Shown: one piece after another, positions 55,846-64,000 of the stretch
How positions within the stretch are numbered: the stretch's first letter is position 1
Layout of the letters: each line of letters begins with the position of its first letter
Assembly: GCA_021307315.1 (NCBI GenBank)
Contig: JAJSPD010000003.1
Span: 1,178,001 to 1,242,000 of the forward strand
Source of the DNA: Bisporella sp. PMI_857
Lineage: Eukaryota > Ascomycota > Leotiomycetes > Helotiales > Helotiaceae
Reading direction: 5' to 3'
DNA: 64,000 nt
The notes under the pieces: generated by a model
Told to the model about the DNA's origin: nothing
The model's input: the letters and a program-made list of their open reading frames with translations, nothing else
Databases searched by the model: none
Made by a program: the position numbers and the translations under genes

Positions 55846-57618
55846 GATGAAGTCCTTTTGCTTCTATCTTCTGGTGATAGGAGATGAGAAATGTAGAAAC
55901 AGAGAAGACTCAAGAAAAAAGTTGAAAGGAAATTGAGAACTGGATATGAAATGCTGATGAGGTTGTTGATGTGGATGATGATGAGGGAGATGGTGGCTAG
56001 GCAGACCGCCTATATACCCTTTGAGTCTGTGCCGATCACTGCTCAACTCTCTCTGGAATCCTCATAAACATCCATCAACATCCTCTCATGCATGTTTCGG
56101 AACCCATGTGTGTCTTACCAAAAATCAGGATAAGCAACCCAGTGCCAGAAATACGGGTAAGCACCAGCAGAGAGCGGAAGAAATGTCGATGCAAAGATGG
56201 TCACAGGAATGAGGAAGAATAAGATACTAGCATCAGGAAGCACAACCGCTCGCCACCCCGCATGTCACGGGCGGCTATGATCCTCCACTGGTCGCGCCAT
56301 AGCGTTCCAGCGGAAAAAGTACGTATCTCGAAATACCCGAAACCATAGAGGAGTGAATGGGAATCGGTGCGGCCATGGCTTGGAAGTCAGGGACGCGTCA
56401 CTCTGAAAATAACAGAAGCATGGCTATCGAGAAGCTTGTTTTGATGATCCAGATGACTTTCCGAGAGCCCCAATTGCAAGTTAGCATCTGTGGTGAAGGA
56501 ATCTGGAGAAATGGGGCTCTTCACTGCGGCGGAAGCAGGATGGAGGCTTGGCAGACTGCGCGCTCCATTGAAACTGTCGCTAGAAAAATAGCTTACCCCA
56601 TCACAAAAGCTTGCCTTCCCGCCTCATACACCATGCTCATAAGCCAGTAGAGATGTTTATTGATCCTCTAATCCTGGCGGGCCGTTGTTTAAGAGAAAAA
56701 TGGGTCCATTACCTCTGAAGCCACAATGTGGGCCTTAAGCGATGTTTCAGGGGGCTGGGGCTTTGAGGCTTGAAAACCAGTAGGAAGCCGTATCTTCCTC
56801 ATCGCTCCTTCGTATGTGTATTTGGAAAATGAGATATAAAGAAAGCGTTCCGGTTGCCGGGACTTACGGTGACGTGGTCTCAGTGCTATTCTTGTGGAAG
56901 TATATATTGCTTATTGTTACACAACAGTCGCCTCAATGGTTACTTTTCTTGCAATTCCACAACGCAGTAATCCTGACATCGTACGTCCCCCTCAGACAGA
57001 ATGTTGAAGCACAATCTCTGTCGAGGAACTGAAGTAACTGGTCATTCCATCTTGCTTAGTCTAGTTGCTACCATATACTTCACCTTTTCAGCCTGCAATT
57101 ACTAGGAATGAGCAAGCGTTCCGACATGAAGAGAGAATTAAGTTTAAGTTGAGCAAGGAGATATGCAACTGTGACGTAAATACTATTGTATCATGTTGAA
57201 GTCGTAACTGGTGCTAGGTGCCTCAGGTTTGAATTTTGCTCCCAAATCCAACAGTTCTAAATGCGTGGCTTAGGATATCCTTTTCGCGCAACCACCAGCC
57301 TCTGAATGGTTGGTTTATAATGATAGATTCTGCTTTGCCATAACCATATCTTGGTAACCACCGTAAAGTTGCACTATTGAAGCCACGCTTCCATCACGTT
57401 TCAAGATCTTTCATTCTCTACATCCAAGAATCCTGAACGCCGTGAGACTCGAATCCCAAATCTAGATCTAAAGCTGTCGTGTTCATATACAACTCGAATC
57501 ATACAGCTACAATCCTTATATACACCTTGAGGCGCTACGCATTACAAAAATCTGGCCTACGAAACTCAAAAATAAACTGTAGTGAGAGTCGTGCATATCA
57601 ACAAAAGGGAAATATCAT
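55846..57618. other. intergenic
   Basis: About 1.8 kb containing the promoter of the Gly/Pro-rich gene and the 3' flank of the MFS gene. Frames at 56357-56650 and 56814-57032 (plus) have no recognisable features. Confidence 0.5.
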
Positions 57619-59503
57619 TTAGTAGCCCCCGATCTCTTCGCCGACGAGAGTTTCCCGTTCTTCGCCTTCTCTAGGTGTGTTGGCTGCCGCCTGATTTATG
57701 TCTTCGAGATATACTAATGCTTTGTTGGCGTAGTGACGGATTGTGGAGTAGAATAGTGCTTACCTCGAGGTCTGATAAACCATGAGACAACGAAAGCTAA
57801 GCCAAAACAAGAACCAAGTAAAACAAAGACTGCCTGTGGGAAGGTTCCCACCGTTGATGCATACACTAGGTTGAACATTGCAGGAGCAATGACTCTTGCT
57901 AGAGCATGCAATAGCCCCGTGGCACCAAGCAGTTGCCCAACCTTGTCATGGGGTACATGTTTCGTGAGAGCGCTTTGTAATGTCGGGGAACCAATTCCTC
58001 CACATGCTGTTAAAATGCCTGCAAGAACAAATAACGGTCCTGTTCTGACAACAGCATATCCGATAAAACCTAGTGTTTCTAGAAAGATTGCAGTGCGAAT
58101 AATTGACAGGTCGAGGATATCAGAGCCTGAATTGCGCTCCGGGATAGCGAAGCCAGATTCCCGCCTCTGTCTATTAGCACGGCGGGTGCGGAAAATATAG
58201 TTGAGGAGTGGGAGGATAATAAGTAAACATGACACTCGAGTGATGTTTACCACAGATATGAAGGCGCTAGTCTGCGCGGTATTCCAGCCAAACTGGTAGC
58301 CCATATACAAGATAACAACAGCCGCAGATCCCATTGCTACACCAAAAATGATTGTGTCGACCACGGAGAGCAATACAAGATTCGCACGGAGGTGTTCGGA
58401 AGACCCTGGTCCAGTTGGCCAGAGAATTTTAAGCGGTTCAAGAATATTGAGTCGCTTGTATCCCCAAGTTGAAAGATTAACAGCAGAGAGAGCGTTCTCA
58501 CCATCTGCTGTATACCTCTCCCGCGCTAGAACTTGACGTTTAATAGATAGCGACTCGGGGAGAAGAAAAAGCACGTAGAAAATGAAGAACGTGTAAGTCC
58601 CAAGCGCAACGTAGAAGATGACGAGGATATGGCCAAACACTTTGATCAGGAACGCAGCGAACAGAGGCCCAATTGCAATTCCACTAAAGAGACAGGCGTG
58701 GAAGTAGCCAAAAGCAACACTTCGTTTCGGCGGCGCTGTGATGTCTGCAGCATATGCGTGTGTGAGAGCCATGTTCACTGTGAATGAACCGGAAAAGCCG
58801 TCAAACAATGCTCCTACCAGGAGCCATCTGTAGTGAAGTGTATCCGGATACTTGGCCACAACAATCGTAATAACTTCTGTAATGAACAAACCACTACTCG
58901 AGACAATCATGAACTTCTTTCGACCATAGCGATCAGATAGTGCGCCAATCTTTGGCGCAACAATTGCACTCAATATGCCAGGTATGATTGTGAGCCACAG
59001 TGTAAACTTTGATACCAATGCCTGTACCTCGGGGATTCGACATTGAGGATTATCTGCAGCGAGGAGGACTGGGGTGAAGATGAATGTGGGATCTGTTTGG
59101 CTCTTGTCGAATAGGTACTCGCGACACACGAGAGAGAGTATCAAATTTAGTTTAGGGACGATGATGGTGCCAAATGCGAGCGCGAAGACGGCAAACGCTG
59201 GCAGCAGCCAGAAAAGCTAGCATAATTAGCAGCTGGTTATCATTGGCATAATACGCAACAAACCGACGGCCTCCTCCACCATGGAAGGCCGACGAAATCA
59301 TTCGCGCCATCCCATGTATCCTCGGCGGTCCCATCTGGGCCAGATGCGCTATCGCCATTGCCCAGCAACGGCGTTACTTCACTTTCAGCAGGTTTTGCAT
59401 TGAATCCAGCATTTCTTCTCAATGAATCTTGCGCGCCCCAAGGCCTGCCATCATAATCTGTGGGTGTAACCGTGTCGGCGTTGTCATCCCGGCAGTTATC
59501 CAT
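57619..59503 (-). CDS. MFS transporter (tetracycline-resistance-like / TCR family)
   Basis: Exons 59503-59264, 59216-57764 and 57713-57619; introns of 47 and 50 bp; 595 residues. A polar N-terminus of about 80 residues (MDNCRDDNADTVTPTDYDG..) ends in PWWRRPS, and the first membrane span begins LFWLLPAFAVFALAFGTIIV. It continues with PKLNLILSLVCREYL and the MFS motif A-like GALSDRYGRKKFMI. About 12 hydrophobic segments follow, with a charged central loop. The last exon adds a hydrophilic tail ending NTPREGEERETLVGEEIGGY, which the unspliced frame would replace with another stop. Substrate unknown; proteins of this type are found as vacuolar or plasma-membrane exporters. Confidence 0.88.
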
Positions 59504-60551
59504 GGCGATCTTGTGGTGTGCTTATCGAGGTTGATTGTACCACCAAGTCATCCAGATTCCCGACCCCAAGCTTCCGTACTTCAAGACTGGATGTCGCGGA
59601 CTCGAAGACGAGAAGCAGGATGGGAGACATGAATATATTTAGACAGTCATACATCAAAGCGGCCAAGGTTTGTGCCCGCACACGTTGTTATTATGGGGAA
59701 TGGGTATGGTTCCCAGATAGGCTGGTAGAATTGGTGCTTTCGAATCAGCATCCTACTTACAGTAATGCGCTGTTTGTGGATCCGCCCTTTTTGGTTTATT
59801 AAGCAGCTTGAATATTGCGTCAACCAGGTTATTCCAGCACATCAGTCAACCCCGTGGCATTAGTTCAGAGTTTCATGTCACTGGTGTCCTCACTTATTGG
59901 TGCTGTGGTAGGGACTTTCGGGAAACGGGAACTCTAACAGCGTAAAGTCCGGGGGTTGGGGATAAAGCTCGAAGCAGCAAAATAAATGGCTTTTTTTTAT
60001 TTTTTATAATGGCTTTCTCTATCTGATTGAGGGTGGCTTGTGCAGTCACGGTGCCTCTATCGCATAGTATATCGGAAAGACATCCATTGACCTACGCTGT
60101 TGTCATTAACGCTATTAACAATGTCTTTTCAAAAGAAAGGTGGTGACGTCGAACAACATCTCGGGCCCGAAGACTTGGGATTCCCCTCCCTCGCTCCCCT
60201 CGCTCCCGTCGCCACATGTGTCTAATCTGGATGCCTTGTTTCAAAGGCATCAGATAATAGATAACCTGTGCTGCTGGTTTTTGCTACTTTCAGGGAGGCC
60301 TCCGAGGGCTCCCAACTGTATTATAAGATTCATGCAAGAAGCTCAAAGGGCTAATTCAGAGTCTTGCTAGAAATTACTATAGCTTAAAAGTACAGATGGA
60401 GCAGAATCTGGCATTATGTTGTAGGTGCTGGGGACAGACATGCGCCTTGGCATTTTCAATTGCCTCGATAGGTGTGGACCTGCCCCCTGCCCCCCCCCTA
60501 AACTTACATTATGACCTATGTAGACACAAGATTCCATCATACATTGTGTGT
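59504..60551. other. intergenic
   Basis: About 1 kb: promoter of the MFS gene and 3' flank of ferrochelatase. A T-rich tract lies near 59992-60006 and a C9 run near 60490. No gene is supported. Confidence 0.55.
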
Positions 60552-61962
<1,411 letters not shown>

Positions 61963-62113
61963 TGGGAGATGTGTTATCACAAGTGAACACAGGATGGTCT
62001 TGATATCATTATCCTTAGTGGTTCGTTTTCAATGGCACAAAGAGATCATTGCGTTTGTAGAGTGCAGAAGATGTACAAGGGTTTATGCCGTCACAGCTCC
62101 CGCCAAGTGCCAG

Positions 62114-62129
62114 CCAATCACATGCCAAT
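62114..62129 (+). promoter_or_regulatory. paired CCAAT boxes upstream of hem15
   Basis: CCAAT at 62114-62118 and 62125-62129, eleven bp apart start to start, within the 5' region of the ferrochelatase gene (start 61962, minus strand). CCAAT boxes bound by the CBC/HapX system are known at haem-synthesis and iron-use genes in fungi. The role here is inferred. Confidence 0.45.
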
Positions 62130-62327
62130 GATTATCATCCTGTCATCCATCAATAAAATAATGCCTGTTTCTCTCATTTCATAGAGTTCTAGCAGAATGA
62201 TAAGAGACTTTTCAAGCCTCAATCTTGATGAGCCTCTCCGTACGCTAAAAAGTTAACCGCTATATTGTCGAAACGTTTGTCTAGTATCAAGAACTTGTCG
62301 AGATATAATATGATCGATCAAGTGGGT

Positions 62328-62347
62328 GGGGGGGGGGGGGGGGGGGG
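62328..62347 (+). repeat. G20 homopolymer
   Basis: Twenty consecutive guanines preceded by GTGGGT, about 370 bp upstream of the ferrochelatase start. It may form G-quadruplex structure and the length is likely unstable or misassembled. Confidence 0.95.
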
Positions 62348-62852
62348 TTTGGCTCGTTCTCTTGAAAATGGATTCAAAACATACCGTATGTCTATAAGAG
62401 TAAGTATTTGATTGAGGTACAACAGCATAAAACTTTCCAGTTTGCAAGCACTCAAGAATCATGAAAACCCGACGGAACTGAAGCCACAATTGATGGGAGT
62501 TCGACAAGTCTCAACTGCTTTATGGTTCTGTTTGCCACTTTTGCGTGTCTTATTGAGAATGTCTTCACTTAACATAGGCTATGTTTTGCTGGTGGCTGAG
62601 GAGCAATGTTCTTACTCATGATTGAGCTAAACAAATATATCCATTGTATTGTGCAACACGCAAACACTGAGGCTCGATGTTGGAAGGACGACGAAATATG
62701 ACTAGAGGACTCCGTAGTTATAGACATTTTCAGACAAATGTAGAAACCATACTTTCCTTTATACCAGAAATGCATATCATGTTTGCGAAAGATCGTCTTG
62801 CACTTAATCTTCCTTAAAACCCAATTCTCGAACTTAACCAGAACGCAACAAA

Positions 62853-63829
62853 ATGACGCTCCAGGCTTGGGGATGCAACAACTTTCTTGACTTTATCAAC
62901 AAGTATCCAGAAAAGATCGAGCTTTTTTATGGAAAACCTATTCCTAGGACACTATTTGAAAGGGTAGTTATAGAAGGGCTCAACCAGCACCTACAAGTTA
63001 CACCAGAGCTTGATAACCAAAATGCCGGACTTTACATGTACGCCTACTCCGCTTCTGAACTCTCCTTTGCTTTCCACAACAATTTAACAGGCTATTCAAA
63101 CGGAACTATTACTTCACATCAGCAATATAGACTTGATGATCTAAATGAATTGATAAATGCATCTCTCGATCACAGTCCAGAGGACCTAACCTGGTAGAAA
63201 TTTTTCGTGCATTCGACGAACTACTTTTCTTCAGCGCTCTCAGCAACCTTTGCGCTGTGAAATTCATTTATCCGGAACCCACAATTCAAGAAGAAGAGGT
63301 GCCCCGTGGACTGTATAGGGCTCATTTTCATCGAGATCAGGAGACGATCCCTTGCAATGTTGCTGGCCAGATCATGGTATACAAGGACACCGAAACAGGA
63401 CCATCTGAAGCACGACGGAGAAACTATGTAAGTTGCCTGCTTCACGAGATGATTCACGCATTTCTAGATATATATCTATGTAATTGCATAGAGCATTGCG
63501 AGGGCACACTCTGCAACCTTCGGAGGCGGCTGTAGTGGGCATAGCAAGGCATTACACGAAATAGCTCTAAGCATTGAGAGATTTGGATGTGTCTTTCTCC
63601 AGGAGCTTGGCCCTCCCCACCTATGCCGCTGCACGTCTTTCGAGGATGACTGGATTAGGGAACTCAAAAAGGTGTGCTCGTAATGCCCAACGTTGAACAT
63701 GTAATGGAAGATTTGGAATTATGCCATAGGAAAGAGGCGCTGAATGCAGTGGTGAAGGCAGAAGCAATATTCTATAGATGGAAAAGAGAGCTGGCAGACT
63801 TCAAGAGCAAGAAACGAGGGCACGAGTGA
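62853..63829 (+). pseudogene. SprT-like metalloprotease gene broken by frameshifts
   Basis: ATG 62853 opens a 114-codon frame (MTLQAWGCNNFLDFINKYPE..) ending TAG at 63195. Homologous-looking sequence continues in a second frame with VEIFRAFDELLFFSALSNL and the zinc-binding motif SCLLHEMIHAFLDIYL (HExxH) up to a TAG near 63533. A third frame carries CSGHSKALHEIALSIERFG, the third zinc ligand region, to a TAA near 63681. A last frame gives a charged helical tail (MEDLELCHRKEALNAVVK..) ending TGA at 63827-63829. The order of parts matches fungal SprT-like domain proteins, so this was one gene of roughly 320 codons. Three frame changes with no usable GT-AG introns argue for decay. The alternative is local assembly error. 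The HExxH residues themselves are intact. Confidence 0.65.
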
Positions 63830-64000
63830 AATCACAGACTAGATCGAAGCATTGTTTTCGACACCTGGTTAGAAAGATTGTAAGTCTGGGCTCACAGCCT
63901 AAATTGGAACAAATGGCTGATGGTTAAATAAAGTATATATGATGTCTGATAAGTAGGCTATCATGGATATCATCTGTCTGCTTGAGCAAAAAGCTCTCAC
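63830..64000. other. window end, no feature
   Basis: Downstream flank of the SprT-like relic. Nothing is recognised. Confidence 0.5.

Larger units (their letters stand above)
61963..62852. other. divergent intergenic region hem15 / SprT-like relic
   Basis: An 890-bp spacer holding the ferrochelatase promoter, the CCAAT pair and the G20 tract. The 84-codon and 69-codon frames inside have no features. Confidence 0.5.

Noticed and set aside
57421..57480. Possible tRNA T-loop-like string (ACTCGAATCCC)
   Set aside because: No matching A box, acceptor stem or anticodon arm at the right spacing could be found.

Overview
The window is nuclear DNA from a filamentous ascomycete (Pezizomycotina; the gene content would suit a Leotiomycete, but the class is inferred and not proven). 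The evidence is a set of short GT-AG introns (mostly 47-70 bp, several with CTAAC/CTAAT-like branch sites), monocistronic genes on both strands, and fungal hallmark genes: an AzgA purine permease, a GH7 cellobiohydrolase, a Zn2Cys6 regulator, a siderophore-type MFS carrier and a PhiA-like wall protein. I rebuilt the splice structures by hand, and for each multi-exon gene the summed exon length divides by three.

Layout. 1-686: 3' end of a purine permease. 2.3-6.6 kb: serine/threonine-rich membrane-protein ORFs, a broken F-box/2EXR-like fragment and a conserved two-exon protein. 9.1-12.3 kb: divergent RRP40 (RNA exosome) and SSZ1 (ribosome-associated Hsp70). 12.3-16.3 kb is gene-poor. 16.3-23.8 kb: GH7 cellobiohydrolase, CalB-type secreted lipase and PhiA-like wall protein, i.e. 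secreted functions. 25.3-33.1 kb: a GT25-like glycosyltransferase, a very large RNA end-processing enzyme (2H phosphoesterase + EEP phosphatase/nuclease + nucleotidyltransferase + MJ1316 domain) and a Zn2Cys6 regulator. 33.7-36.8 kb: an unknown 463-aa protein and a secreted dienelactone hydrolase. 37-44.4 kb: an 80-aa mitochondrial-type membrane protein, a NIPSNAP protein, ATP18 (ATP synthase subunit j), RAV2/Rogdi and POP7/Rpp20. 45.6-50.9 kb: a coiled-coil protein with two zinc knuckles and lipoyl synthase. 52.4-62 kb: a siderophore-type transporter, a Gly/Pro-rich secreted protein, an MFS carrier and ferrochelatase. 62.9-63.8 kb: a SprT-like metalloprotease gene broken by several frameshifts.

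The genes do not form one pathway or a secondary-metabolite cluster. Mitochondrial functions recur (small membrane protein, NIPSNAP, ATP18, lipoyl synthase, ferrochelatase). An iron theme is visible in regulatory DNA: two perfect ATCWGATAA (SRE/SreA-type GATA factor) sites lie about 245-285 bp upstream of the siderophore-type carrier, and paired CCAAT boxes lie upstream of ferrochelatase. The most interesting single object is the four-domain RNA end-processing protein at 27065-30662.
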